Of a stretch of 64,000 nucleotides of DNA, positions 11,230 to 21,802 are shown piece after piece. How positions within the stretch are numbered: the first letter of the stretch is position 1; every line of letters starts with the position of its first letter. Origin of the DNA: Cephalotus follicularis (taxonomy: Eukaryota; Streptophyta; Magnoliopsida; Oxalidales; Cephalotaceae); contig BDDD01001621.1 in NCBI GenBank assembly GCA_001972305.1, positions 124,001 through 188,000 on the forward strand, in the 5' to 3' direction. Both the position numbers and the translations under genes were made by a program. The notes under the pieces are model-generated. The model made no database searches. It worked only from the letters and a program-made list of their open reading frames with translations, and was not told where the DNA came from.

Positions 11230-11917
11230 AGGAGAAAGGTAAACTTGGAGGCCAAGCTTGGATGGTGTCATCCATGACCTCACCCATGTGAGCTTGCCTC
11301 CATGTGATTAAATTAAACCAATTCAGCTGATGCCACCTGCCCTATTCTAGCAAAATATCATAAGTCTTCCATCCCTTTCTTGACAAGTGCCCTACAATCC
11401 ATTTAAATCCTCTGAAACGGGACAAAAAGATAGAATTCTGCACCTGACACAAGGCGAAGCGTCGACTCTTTCTCCCTAAGTGTCGTCGGTCACAGGCTTA
11501 TCCTGAGTTCTCCAACTTCTATCCCGACTAAAGCGCTGACGCTTTCCTACAAAGCGTCACCACTTTAAGTCTCCTCTAGGTCAACTTCAATACTTGATCT
11601 CGAAGCGCCGAAGCTTACATTTGGAGCGTCGTCAGTTGCCTCCAAAGCATCGACTCTTTACTTGGAACCGTCGGCATTTAAGCCTGGATTTCAAGTCCAA
11701 AGCAATAACCAATTTCCGTTTTCTTCTGGGGGCGCTGCCCCCGAGCCCCTGCACGATGTCCGGGGAAGTGGGACACCCTGTCCGCTCACTGGGGAGAAGA
11801 ACCCCCGAACCCCCCGAGCGTAGGGTCATACTACGGGTCCCTTGAATATTTGCCAATTACACAACAGCAATCATCTTTCCATGATTAATATCTTTAATGG
11901 AAATTCGGGTCATTACA

Positions 11918-12900
11918 ATCTACCCTCCTTACAAAAATTTTGTCCTCAAAATTTGTTATACATTATTCTCAAAAGATGAGGGTATTCATGTCTCATTACT
12001 TCCTCCAATTTCCAAGTGGCTTCGTAAACTTCATTATTTCTCCATAGCACTTTTTCAAACAGAAAAGTTGTGGTCCGTGAAACTTGTTCTTTTAATCCAA
12101 AACTCTCCAATGGTCCAATGTATTACGGATTAAGCTTTCCCTTTTTCCCAAATCTCTTTAATCCCTTCTAAGGCAAAACCTTTAAGAAAAAAAAGATCTT
12201 TCACTTCCAATTGTAACTCCTTTCGTCTCTTATCCGCATAACTCTTTTATTCACTTTTGATGCTAGTAAGTGCTTCTTTACCCTCCCAATTATCATTTGT
12301 ACCTTTTCCGTGTCCAACAATTTCCTTCCTCTTTCTTCTTCCCGTTCATAAGCGTTCCACAACTCCGTCTGCTATCTCCTTGAGTATTCGAATCATCAAC
12401 TTGATGTAGCTTAACTCTTTTCACTAAAGATGGTTGAGATATGACTTGACATAATTAATCTTCTTCTCCTTGACTGTTAAGTTCCAAACTCAACCTTTTG
12501 AAATACCTTGATAATTCCTCTTATGTGGATTTCATCGTTGCCAACTTTCCCATGCTCTTGTGACTTAAAGAAGCTATCACGACGTTCACTTTCTCTTGAT
12601 AAATAGACATTCAACACCTCTACCCGTTATCTTCTTTAAACTTTGGATCATCAAACTAACACTGCTTGATTCATTAGTTCAACTAAAGACAGTCAAACTA
12701 TAACTTGAGATAAGAAAGCTATTTCTCCTTGCTTTCTAATTTCCAAGTTCAAACTTTGGAAATCCCTTAATAACTTCTCTTATGTGATAATCATCTCTGT
12801 CCAAACCTTTATGCTCATGTGGCTCAAAACATCCACCAAAACGTTCTCTTTTACTGGATGGTACACTCATAATCCTTAAGACTCCAAGAAACTCTTTTCG
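11918..12900 (-). pseudogene. pol: gypsy C integrase tail and 3' end, decayed
   Basis: The polypurine tract is the complement of 11918-11930 (AAGGAGGGTAGAT on the minus strand). At 12250-12060 the minus strand gives KSYADKRRKELQLEV...KGLKRFGKKGK, the integrase C-terminal (GPY/F-type) block of plant gypsy elements. Near 12900 FVWSDQCEKSF recalls the start of RNase H. Nearly all of RNase H and the integrase core between these is deleted or unreadable. It has many stops. Confidence 0.75.
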
Positions 12901-13039
12901 CATTGATCAGACCATACGAACTTAACATTCTTCCGTGTCACCCTTGTAAGTGGGTTCGCAATGCGAGAGAAACTTTCAACGAAGCTTCAGTAGTAGCTTA
13001 TCAATCCATGAAAACTTCATATTTCTGCTTCCAACATTG

Positions 13040-13850
13040 GTCTTTACCATTCTTTTATTGTCATTGTCTTAGCGTGGTCCATTGGAATGCCTTCTCGTAA
13101 CATCTCATGACTTAAGAAAGATACCTTCTTCACCCCACATTGGCACTTGCTGGACTCATCATACAAATGTTCCCTCCTCAAAGTTTGCAGCACTTTGGTC
13201 AAATGCTCTTTATGCTCCACTTGACTTTTGGAGTATACCAAAATACCATCACTAAAAACTACCTCGAACTAGTCCAACAATATGTTGAATACTTTATTCA
13301 CCAAATCCATGAAAACGATTGGAGTATTTGTCAATCCAAATGATACTACCAAAAACTCGAAATGACCATATCTCATTCGGAAAACAGTTTCCGGTACATA
13401 GTCCTTCTGAACTTTTTCTTAATGATAACCTGGTCCAAGGTCAAACCTGAAGAAATATCAAGCCTTCTGAAACTGATCAAACAGATCGTCAATCCTTGAC
13501 AATGGATACAGAGTCTCATTATCCCATCTTTCTTCCTCACAGACCACACCGGTGCATCCCTTAGTGATACACTTGGTCGGATAAGTCCTTTATCCAAGGC
13601 TCTTACAACTGATTCTTCCATCTTTCGACTCAGTCGACATCATACGATAAGGGCTCCTTGAAACTGGAGTCATTCCGGGTACTAAGTCCATTGCAAACTC
13701 TATCTCTTGATCAAGTGGTATACCCGATATATCTTTGGGAAACAAATCCATAAACTCCTTAACCACGTGAACATCTTCCACCTTCACTCCTTCAGAGCCG
13801 CTTTTCAACAATCATCTAGCTTGGATTGCTGATATGAAACTTAAGGGTTT
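13040..13850 (-). pseudogene. pol: gypsy C reverse transcriptase, broken
   Basis: Three minus-strand fragments in order: 13850-13590 with EFMDLFPKDISGIP...EIEFAMDLVPGMTPVSRSPYRM; 13621-13373 with DKGLIRPSVSLRDAPV...VRKKDGIMRLCI; 13241-13044 with VYSKSQVEHKEHLTKVLQTL. These match the RT fingers and the segment just after the catalytic FVDD/FIDD of plant gypsy RT. The catalytic aspartates and the primer-grip region are lost in the gaps. The protease that should precede it is largely gone. Confidence 0.85.
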
Positions 13851-14139
13851 ACTGACTTTTGTGCCCTGTAAACAAACTCCGGTTGATCGGTTATCGAAAC
13901 TTATTTTTCTCCCTTATACCAATCAACATTTTCATGATTCACCGAAAGTCAAACCATGCTTGTCACAACGTCATTAGAATCTTCCACATTCTCAGCTGTC
14001 ATGACGTATATACTAACTTATTATGTGAGTTATTGAGCTCCATCCATCCTTTCTACATTGGACTTTCCTCTTTCCTCATCCTTGGTCCTTTCGCTTTTGC
14101 TGGTATTTCGGATTATTGCATCCATCATCACCGCTTCGT

Positions 14140-14650
14140 AGGTTTGCAGATCCTACACTATCAACAACCTTTGAACGTTGGGTTCCAAACTCTTACAAAC
14201 TTATTCATTCTTCTTTGCTCTGTTGACACCAAGTGAGCCGCATATCGAGACAACCTCGTAACTTCACCTCGTACAGAGCTATCGATTCAGACTTATCTTC
14301 TTCAAATCGAAGAAAGTCCTTTTCCATCTTATCCTTCATCGGCTGAGGAAAATATTCGTCCATAAACTTTTCCTTAAACTTTTCCCACATCATCGCTTAT
14401 AACTCCCGACATGTCTTTGTCGTCTCGATCGTGTCCCACCATCGATATGCTTCTCCTTCTATATTGTCAAACGAAAACTCTTACTTCTGACAATCCACGC
14501 AATCCAAGGCTCTGAAGATCTCTTCCTTTCCTTGGATCCATACTTCGGTCTCCATAGGATCTGTCACTCCGAAAAGGCTTTCGGATGTTGTCTTGCACAC
14601 GGTTCTTCTTCGTTGACTAGTACGTTCCTTCTTTGACCGCGACTTCATTT
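14140..14650 (-). pseudogene. gag: gypsy C gag, broken
   Basis: On the minus strand from 14650: VWIQGKEEIFRALDC, EGEAYRWWDTIE, WEKFKEKFMDEYFPQPM, DFLRFEEDKSESIALYEVKL. This is the retrotransposon Gag domain (plant gypsy type, with the usual A-WW motif). A frame break lies near 14395 and stops lie downstream; no zinc knuckle is readable. The upstream leader of C is beyond element D at 21803-22246. Confidence 0.82.
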
Positions 14651-14820
14651 TAAGTCGGTCATCTCATTAACTTACGAGTTAGCCCTTAACCTTAAACAAT
14701 TCTATTCAAGACCTTACAAGGAACTAACATCTACACCTCTTTGCACATGTCTTACATTCACTATTCATTTCTTATATAAAGCTTCTTCATAATCATTCTA
14801 CTCTTCATCGCTAAACTCGT

Positions 14821-16854
14821 TGTAAAGCCCGGTATTTTCCTGAATGTAATATTTCGATTTATGATGTAATCTTAAACTCGAATTAATGAGAAATTTGAGA
14901 TTTTGAACTCAAAAGATGCTTACAAACCCTAGTTATGGTTTTGGAAATGGAATGTGTGTTAAAAGCTTGAAACGACACTGTTTTGGTGCAAAGACATCGA
15001 CGTCTTTTTAAAGACGTCGACGCCTATGGGAACTGAGGTACACATGAATGCATGGGCATGGACGTCGACATTAAGAGAAAGCATCGACACCTTCTCACAA
15101 AAAGGGGAAAGACATCAACGTCTAAGGAAAGACATCGACGCCTTTGTAAAGAACATCTGTCACGCTTTTTCACTGGTAGGGTAACATGCAATGGGATCTT
15201 TGGGGGCTTTACCAGATGCCTTTACAAGCGCATTGTGACGTGTGGATCATAATGGGGTGTTGCCTGGCATGCTCCAAACATGCCCCTCACATGGAACATG
15301 CAAGGGATAAACCATCCTCACATGCAACCTACAAGAGAGAGGAGGGAAGAAAACAAAAGAAAATGCAGAAATCTGGAAAGTGGGAGAGAACACGAGTGTG
15401 CCCATTAAATATAAGGAGAAGGGTGTTAGGGGGGAGCCATCTGCATAAGAACAACCCAACCCACTTCTCTCTCTCATTTTAAAACACCATAAGAAAGAGA
15501 GGAAAGAAAACAGTGGGAGTGAGAGCCACCATTGTTGAGTTGCTTGGAGCTAGAGATTGGAGCTCGTGGGTAGCAGTTGCTGAGGGAACCTTGGAGCAGT
15601 CGGTGGCCAGAACTTAGGAACTCAAAGAGGTGAACCTTCCAATTCCTAACTTGGAACAATAAGGTAGGGGAAAGTGATGAATTTATACATGCATTTTGGG
15701 TTTTAAGTTAATGAATAACATGATGAATAGCATGTTAATGATTGAATTGGGATTCTGGACTTGTTATGGTGTTACTGTGATACACTGAGCTAATCATGCA
15801 AGTACAATTACATGAATATGAGAGTTGATTGTGTAAAGGATGGATTTGATAATGGCTTGGTGTGTTAAAACTGTGGAAACAGACGTTCTGGGTTGTAAAG
15901 ACATCGACGTCTATGTAAAGACGTCGATGCCTTCGTGTAAAAATGTGAAAGACATCGATGTCTTTTGATAGACATCGACGCCTTTTCTGGGAAATCGTAG
16001 AACTGTAATGTTCATTTCATATGGCCATTTAGCCACTTGGAATCGCCTGTTTGGTTTTGAATTGATTTTCTGGTTATGTTCCTGTTAATCAGTAGCATGC
16101 CTTACACGTTCTGAGAGTGATATTCGTTTACATGAGGGAAAAAGGCCGGATTCTACCCTCTAGAATCAAGACTCGCGAACGGATACTCTCTGGTATCATA
16201 AAGACATCGACGTCTTTGTAAAGACATCGACGTCTTTGGTCCAAGAACGCCTGGGAATATTTGTACCTGGGATCGACGCCTTAGTGTGAAAACGTCGATG
16301 CCTAAAGGTTTGACATCGACGCCTTTTCCCCTGATCAGTGGAATTCCACTCGAATGGGACCAGTTAGACCCGAAACGACTCTAGAAACGAACCTAGATGC
16401 ATTCTGAGTATATGTTTGCATTGTTACTGTGATTTGCATTATGGTTGCTTTCTAAAAGTGTTAACCATTTTGAAAAGCTTGTGGGGTGGATCCGGAGCAT
16501 GCATGGAGACTTAAAGAGAAGACTTTGTTATCTCTATTATTTATGTATTTGGTTATTGAACATTGATCATGTTATTCAAATTTTGTAACAAAAGATATTT
16601 TGTTATCTCGTACTGTATTATTTCACGCTCCGTTTCTGGGCGATCGACAGTTATGATTTTGGTTTATTTATAAACTCGTTGGGCATCACGTAGTATGGGA
16701 TGCGTGATGCGTGCTTAAATTCGGCCCATTTAAGTTATTGCTTCCGCTATCTAAGGTTTTTAATTGTTGGTATTTTTGCATGAGCTGGATTATTTTATGT
16801 TGATTGCCTTACCACTTTATATGTTGTCTATGTTGTGGAAACGGGGGCACGACA
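14821..16854 (+). repeat. 5' LTR of D
   Basis: TGTAAAGCCCGG...GGGGGCACGACA. It carries about 15 GTCGAC-type motifs in three clusters (14990-15140, 15898-15985, 16199-16325), a TATA-like AAATATAAGG (15407-15416), and a splice-donor-like AAG/GTAGGG (GT at 15664). Compared with the 3' LTR and the E LTRs it lacks the ~0.7-1 kb before about 16480 that carries the hairpin array. Confidence 0.92.
15407..15416 (+). promoter_or_regulatory. TATA-like box of D LTR
   Basis: AAATATAAGG lies about 590 bases into the LTR, followed by a purine-rich leader (15480-15520). E has a TATTATATG-type sequence at the matching place (complement of about 29838-29850). Confidence 0.45.
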
Positions 16855-16857
16855 ACG

Positions 16858-16869
16858 TGGTATCAGAGC
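16858..16869 (+). other. Primer-binding site (tRNA-iMet), D
   Basis: TGGTATCAGAGC, three bases after the 5' LTR end; a perfect match to the initiator tRNA-Met 3' end. Confidence 0.93.
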
Positions 16870-16968
16870 ATATATCCATTATATGCTTAGCTTGGATAAG
16901 TTCCTTGGCAATTAACGGATTGTTTCCTTGAGATGACTACTAATGACATCTTTTCCATATAGGAACAA

Positions 16969-17715
16969 ATGGATTGAAGGAGAACGCGTGGTAGGGCTAG
17001 GGCCGCTGGAGCCAATGCCCCTAAAGGAGTGAATGTTCCTCAAGATGTTAGGGACCCGATGACCCGGATTGCGGACTACTTCCAGCAGCAGATGGCCTTT
17101 AATATGGCCAATGCGGAGGAGATGCGCCAGTACTACGCGCAAGCTCAACCGCAACCTAGAGCTCCCGATCACTGTCCGGGAGAGGATGGTAGTCAGTTCG
17201 GAAGGGACATCAAGAGGTTTATGAGACAGAATCCACCTAGTTTCCGGGGAGAACTTGATGCCACGATTGCTGAAAGATGGCTTCAAGACTTGGAGAAGAT
17301 TTTTACAGTGATGGATTGTACCGATGCTCAGAAGCTGAAATTTGCCGTGTACCGTCTATGGGGAGAGGCCACTCACTGGTGGGAGATGGTCAAAGTAAAG
17401 TGGGAGTCAGTTGGACTCGATGCTACATGGGAGAGATTCCAAATAGAGTTCCTCGATTCCTATGTACCCGGGATCGAGCAAGAGCGAAGGGAGACAGAGC
17501 TTCTGGAGTTACGACAAGGGGAGATGTCTGTGGCCGAGTACCAGGCCAGGTTTATGGAGCTATCCAGACATTCACCATATCTGGTAGCTGATGATGTGAA
17601 AAAGATACGAAGGTTTTTGAAAGGTTTGCGACCGAAACTTCGGTCGATGATTAGGGCTATGGAGCTGGGGACTTTTACGGAGGTCGCTCAAAAGGCGAGA
17701 CTACTAGAGAGCTAA
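16969..17715 (+). pseudogene. gag: gag of D, with an early stop
   Basis: By comparison with E the start is ATG at 16969, but its third codon is TGA (E has a lysine codon there). From 17029 the frame is open for 228 codons. It contains the Gag domain: FMRQNPPSFRGELDATIAER, YRLWGEATHWWEMVK, WERFQIEFLDSYVPG, VAEYQARFMELSRHSPYLV and IRRFLKGLRPKLRSMIRAME. Gag would form the virus-like particle. Just upstream, CTACTAAT...CCATATAG/G looks like an intron 3' end (16940-16962). The frame ends at a stop (17713-17715) where the sequence otherwise continues. Confidence 0.9.
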
Positions 17716-18068
17716 TCTAGTGAGGACCGAGCAGAGAGGGCCCGAACACAGCAAAATAAACAGAGCCCGTCGAGGCCAGCTTCTTCTAAATGGCAAGACA
17801 GAGGTTCTCTGACTAAATCATCGAAGAACAGATTTGGGCAGACTGTCGCACTAGGTACTCCTAGTCAGGGGAGTAATGCAGGAACCAAAGCTTGTTATCA
17901 CTGTGGTCGGAAGGGCCACTTGCAGAAGGATTGTTGGAGGATGAACGGACTATGTTTGAGGTGTGGGGCATCTGGCCATTCAATGAAAGATTGCCCGAAG
18001 AGTCAGGCTACAGCACCTACCGGACCAGCAAGCAACAGCGGGGCCGCAGCGGGGCCTTCACAATGAAG
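17716..18068 (+). pseudogene. gag: Gag C-terminal zinc-knuckle region of D
   Basis: This continues the Gag frame after the stop at 17713. Two CX2CX4HX4C knuckles, CYHCGRKGHLQKDC (about 17891-17932) and CLRCGASGHSMKDC (about 17954-17995), are nucleic-acid binding, as in E at 25919-26149. They are followed by QATAPTGPASNSGAAAGPSQ, a stop (TGA at 18064-18066) and RDTGKGI, where Gag passes into protease. Confidence 0.85.
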
Positions 18069-19020
18069 GGACACCGGCAAGGGCATTGCGAAAGGTAGAC
18101 TTTTTACCCTTTCACAGACAGAGGTTCCGGAGTCTACCTCGGTAGTCGGAGGTACACTGTACATTTATGGTTTTGCTGCTAGAGTATTGATGGACCCTGG
18201 AGCATCACATTCTTTCATTTCATCACATTTTGCATGATGTTTAGATGTAATACCTGACTGTATGCCATATACCTTGGATGTGAGCACACCTGTCGGAGTT
18301 TCCATGTATACAGATACTGTATATAAGGGTTGTGAGATGTCTATGGCAGGCATTTCCTTGTATGCGGATTTGATAGTATTGCCTATCCGCGACTACGATG
18401 TGATTTTGGGGATGGACTGGCTGTCAGCACATCATGCTTACATGGACTGCTACAGCAAGACGGTTGATTTTCATCTGCCCGATGGTACTACTTTCCAGTT
18501 CATGGGAGACAAGGGGTTTTCTACACCAATTATATCCTTCATCTGTGCGTCGAGGTATCTCAAGAAGGGATGTGAAGGGTATCTTGCTTATGTGATTGAT
18601 CAGAGGAAGGAGAAAGGTTTGATCCTGGAAGAGATCCCAGTGGTGTGCGAATTTTCAGATGTATTTCCGGATGACTTGGGATCTTTGCCACCAAGAAGAA
18701 ATATGGAGTTTGTTACCGATCTTACACCAGGTATAGCTCCTATTTCGAAAGCACCATACAGAATGGCTCCTGCAGAATTGAGAGAGCTAAAATTACAGTT
18801 ACAGGACCTGATCGATAAGGGTTTCATGCGACCCAGTGTTTCACCGTGGGGTGCACCTGTACTGTTTGTCAAGAAAAAGGATGGGTCAATGAGGCTCTGC
18901 ATCGATTACAGAATGTTAAACAAAGCAACTATCAAGAACAAGTATCCTTTACCTCACATCGAAGATCTGTTTGACCAGTTGCAAGGAGCAAGGGTGTTCT
19001 CTGGAAGACTTCCAGGAATG
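18069..19020 (+). pseudogene. pol: Protease and RT fingers of D; catalytic RT deleted
   Basis: The aspartic protease is at about 18178-18420 with active-site block VLMDPGASHSFI (DPG instead of the textbook DSG, as in H) and [10 protein letters not shown] stop at 18236 follows the active site. The open frame 18262-19059 then holds [57 protein letters not shown] and [20 protein letters not shown], the first part of gypsy RT. Homology breaks at about 19005-19010. The FIDD catalytic motif, the thumb and all of RNase H are missing and pre-integrase sequence follows at once. Confidence 0.9.
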
Positions 19021-20038
19021 GTCTCCATTCAATCAGTCACCAGGGATCTTTCTAGCTGACATGCGGGTAGAACCAGTGTTACTGCATCACATCAAAGATG
19101 CACAACCCCATGATCCTGAACTGCAGCGGATCTGAGAGAATCTGGATTCGGAGTCTGATTTTAGAGTACATGATGATGGTATTATGAGATATCGGGGACA
19201 TGTATGTCTTCCTAATGAACCGAGGGTGAAGGATGAGCTACTCCGCGGGGCTCATAAATCCCTGTACAATATCCATCCTGGTAGCACCAAGATGTACCAA
19301 GATATAAAGAAGACTTACTGGTGTCCCGGCATGAAACGCGAGATTGCGGAATATGTCGCAAAGTGTTTGACTTGTCAGAGGGTCAAGGCCGAACACCAGA
19401 GACCTGCGGGGATGTTACAGTCACTGCCAGTGGCAGAATGGAAGTGGGAACACATCACGATGGACTTTGTTTCTGGGTTTCCACTGACTAGGAATCGACG
19501 TAATGCCATGTGGGTTATTGTTGATAGACTCACCAAATCAGCACACTTCTTGCCTAAACATGTTACTGATTATGCGAGCAAGTTAGCTCGGTTATATGTG
19601 AAGGAGATTGTGAGACTGCACGGTGTTCCGGTGAGCATCGTTTGTGATAGGGATTCGATCTTCACTTCCAACTTCTGGAAGAGGTTCCAGACAGCCTTCG
19701 GAACGAGATTGAATCTCAGTACTGCTTTCCACCCTCAGACAGACGGACAGTCGGAGCGTACCATCCAAACCTTGGAGGACATGCTTCAGGCTTGTATGAT
19801 CGATTTTGGTGGAACCTGGGAAGACCATATCCCTCGGATAGAGTTTTCTTATAATATTAGCTATCACTCGAGTATTGGTATGGCTCCATACGAGGCACTG
19901 TATGGGAGAAAGTGTAGGTCACCAGTATGTTGGGACGAGGTTGGTGAAAGACCATTGCTTGGGTCGGATTTGGTGGAGGAGACTTCGGAGAAATTCAAGT
20001 TCATCAAAGAGAAGTTGCTAGCAGCGCAGAGTCGGTAA
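19021..20038 (+). pseudogene. pol: Integrase of D, largely intact
   Basis: Pre-integrase region from 19021, one stop at 19132, then an open frame 19184-20038 (284 codons). The HHCC zinc-binding part is HKSLYNIH...CLTC. The D,D-35-E core is seen as HITMDFVSGFP, VSIVCDRDSIFTSNFW, and AFHPQTDGQSERTIQTLEDM. PYEALYGRKCRSPVCW follows. This is the best-preserved coding block in the window. A stop at 20036-20038 separates it from its C-terminal domain. Integrase would join the cDNA to the target with the 5-bp stagger seen in the TSDs. Confidence 0.93.
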
Positions 20039-20500
20039 AAGAGCTATGTCGACAGTGTGAAGAGAAGGACTTTAACCTTCAATGTTGGGGATCACGTGTT
20101 TTTGAAAGTATCTCCGTGGAAAGGGCTACAAAGATTCGGGAAAAAGGGCAAGCTAGCGCCACGCTATATTGGTCCTTTTGAGACTCTGGAGAGGATTGGA
20201 GAGGTAGCATATCAGCTAGCCTTGCCTCCTACATTGTAGAGTGTACATGATGTCTTTCATGTATCGATGCTACAAGGTTATATCCGAGACCCATCACATG
20301 TCCTGGATTATGACTCGGGTACGGTGAGGGATGATCTTTCCTACGAGGAGTCACCCATGAGAATCTTGGATTGGAAGACACAAGTACTGAGGAACCGATC
20401 CATTCCGATGGTAAAGGTTCAGTGGCAATTTCATCGGCCGGATGAAGCGACTTGGGAACGTGAGGATGACATCCGAGAACGCTACCCACATCTATTCTAG
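20039..20500 (+). pseudogene. pol: Integrase C-terminal and chromodomain-like tail of D
   Basis: After the stop at 20036: RRTLTFNVGDHVFLKVSPWK, GKLAPRYIGPFETLERIGEV (GPY/F module), a stop at 20237, then HVSMLQGYIRDPSHVLDY...MRILDWKTQVLRN, VKVQWQFHRPDEATWERED and YPHLF. The last part has the chromodomain-like pattern (VKVQW...EATWE) of Tekay/Del chromoviruses, thought to guide insertion to marked chromatin. It ends at the natural stop 20498-20500. Confidence 0.85.
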
Positions 20501-20531
20501 TGTTGTGTTAATTTTGAGGATTAAATTTCTT

Positions 20532-20545
20532 GAAGGAAGGGTGGA
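20532..20545 (+). other. Polypurine tract of D
   Basis: GAAGGAAGGGTGGA directly precedes the 3' LTR start TGTAACGCCCGG and would be the plus-strand cDNA primer. Confidence 0.85.
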
Positions 20546-21797
20546 TGTAACGCCCGGTATTTTCCTGAATGTAATATTTCGATTTATAATGTAATCTTAA
20601 ACTCGAATTAATGAGAATGTTGAGATTTTGAACTCAAAAGATGCTTACAAACCCTAGTTATGGTTTTGGAAATGGAATGTGTGTTAAAAGCTTGAAACGG
20701 CGCTGTTTTGGGGCAAAGACATCGACGTCTTTGTAAAGACGTCGACGCCTATGGGAACCGAGGTACACGTGAATGCATGGGCATGCACGTCGACATTAAG
20801 ATAAAGTGAAAGTAATGTGTGGCAACCTTTAACTAAGAAACTTGTATGCGGAAATTACAAGTTAAACTATGAAACTAAACAATCACACAAGAACAATGAA
20901 TTAATAACAATTAAAGAGTTAAGGGATAGAAAGTGCAAACGAATTTATAGTGGTTCGGCAAATCCGTGCCTACGTCCCCGTGCTAATAACTTGTTGATTA
21001 TTAGCCACCGTGCTAATAACTTGTTGATTACTTAGCCACTGTGCTAGTAACTTGCTGTTGGTTTAGCCGCCGTGCTAAACAAATTACGGAGGACTTGCTC
21101 CAAACCGTTCGCAAACGGGGATGGAGTAAGAGTGCATGACGTTGGGGCCAGGAGGTGGCGACGTTCATGACGATTGGCTTGTCTGGTTCCTTTTTGGGAA
21201 CATATTTACTGCTTGTGTGGATATAAATTATGAGTTATACTTGTACTGTGAGCATGCATATATTTTTATATGTACATACGAATATAAAATAACTGTGAAA
21301 ATTACATACTGCATCATTATGCATTCATTCATGATACTCATTATCATATGACTCGAACTGTATTTATGGGTTTATTCACTTAGCCGAGTGAGGACAAAGG
21401 CTAACCCCTACTGCAATAGATCGACGGGGTGGATCCGAAGCATGCATGGAGACTTAAAGAGAAGACTTTGTTATCTCTCTTATTTATGTATTTGGTTATT
21501 GAACATTGATCATGTTATTCGGATTTTGTAACAAAAGATATTTTGTTATCTCGTATTGTATTATTTCACGCTCCATTTCTGGGCGATCGACAGTTATGAT
21601 TTGGGTTTATTTATAAACTCGTTGGGCATCACGTAGTATGGGATGCGTGATGCGTGCTTAAATTCGGCTCATTTAAGTTATTGCTTCCGCTATCTAAGGT
21701 TTTTAATTGTTGGTATTTTTGCATGAGCCGGATTATTTTATGTTGATTGCCTTACCACTTTATATGTTGTCTATGTTGTGGAAACGGGGGCGTGACA
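20546..21797 (+). repeat. 3' LTR of D, internally replaced
   Basis: It begins TGTAACGCCCGG and matches the 5' LTR to about 20805. From about 21205 it matches the E LTR, including CTTAGCCGAGTGAGGACAAA and the last ~380 bases shared with the 5' LTR, ending GGGGGCGTGACA. The middle ~2 kb expected from E, with most GTCGAC motifs and the hairpins, is replaced by ~400 bp of unrelated DNA. Confidence 0.88.
20978..21085. repeat. 31-bp tandem repeat in foreign segment of D 3' LTR
   Basis: About 3.5 copies of CCGTGCTAATAACTTGTTG...TTAGCCA, the first two nearly identical, the later ones diverged. It sits in the ~400-bp stretch (20805-21205) that has no match elsewhere in the window; I do not recognise its source. 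Confidence 0.8.
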
Positions 21798-21802
21798 CTC
21801 GT

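Larger units (their letters stand above)
9083..11917 (-). repeat. 3' LTR of gypsy C
   Basis: This 2835-bp LTR starts TGTAGCGCCCCCGACC and ends TCATTACA as written on the plus strand. It contains a 44-bp palindrome array (10353-10606), a TATA-like ATATATA at 11223-11229 on the minus strand with a splice-donor-like GAG/GTAAGG about 95 bases beyond it (GT at 11131-11130), a run of GTCGAC-type motifs (11455-11680), and a GC-rich island at 11725-11845. The 5' LTR copy differs at a few percent of positions. Confidence 0.93.
14821..21797 (+). mobile_element. Ty3/gypsy chromovirus-like element D
   Basis: Plus-strand gypsy with a perfect TSD, CTCGT, at 14816-14820 and 21798-21802. The 5' LTR is 14821-16854 (2034 bp), the 3' LTR 20546-21797 (1252 bp). 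The LTRs differ in length because each has its own rearrangement. The internal region (16855-20545) has PBS, gag with two CCHC knuckles, protease, RT fingers, integrase, a chromodomain-like tail and PPT, but no RT catalytic core or RNase H. The tail and layout suggest the Tekay/Del type of chromovirus (inference). It is inserted in C between gag and leader. Confidence 0.94.

Noticed and set aside
18178..18213. DPG instead of DSG in the protease active site of D and H as a novelty
   Set aside because: The DPG form is familiar from many plant gypsy protease-like sequences, and both copies are dead for other reasons.
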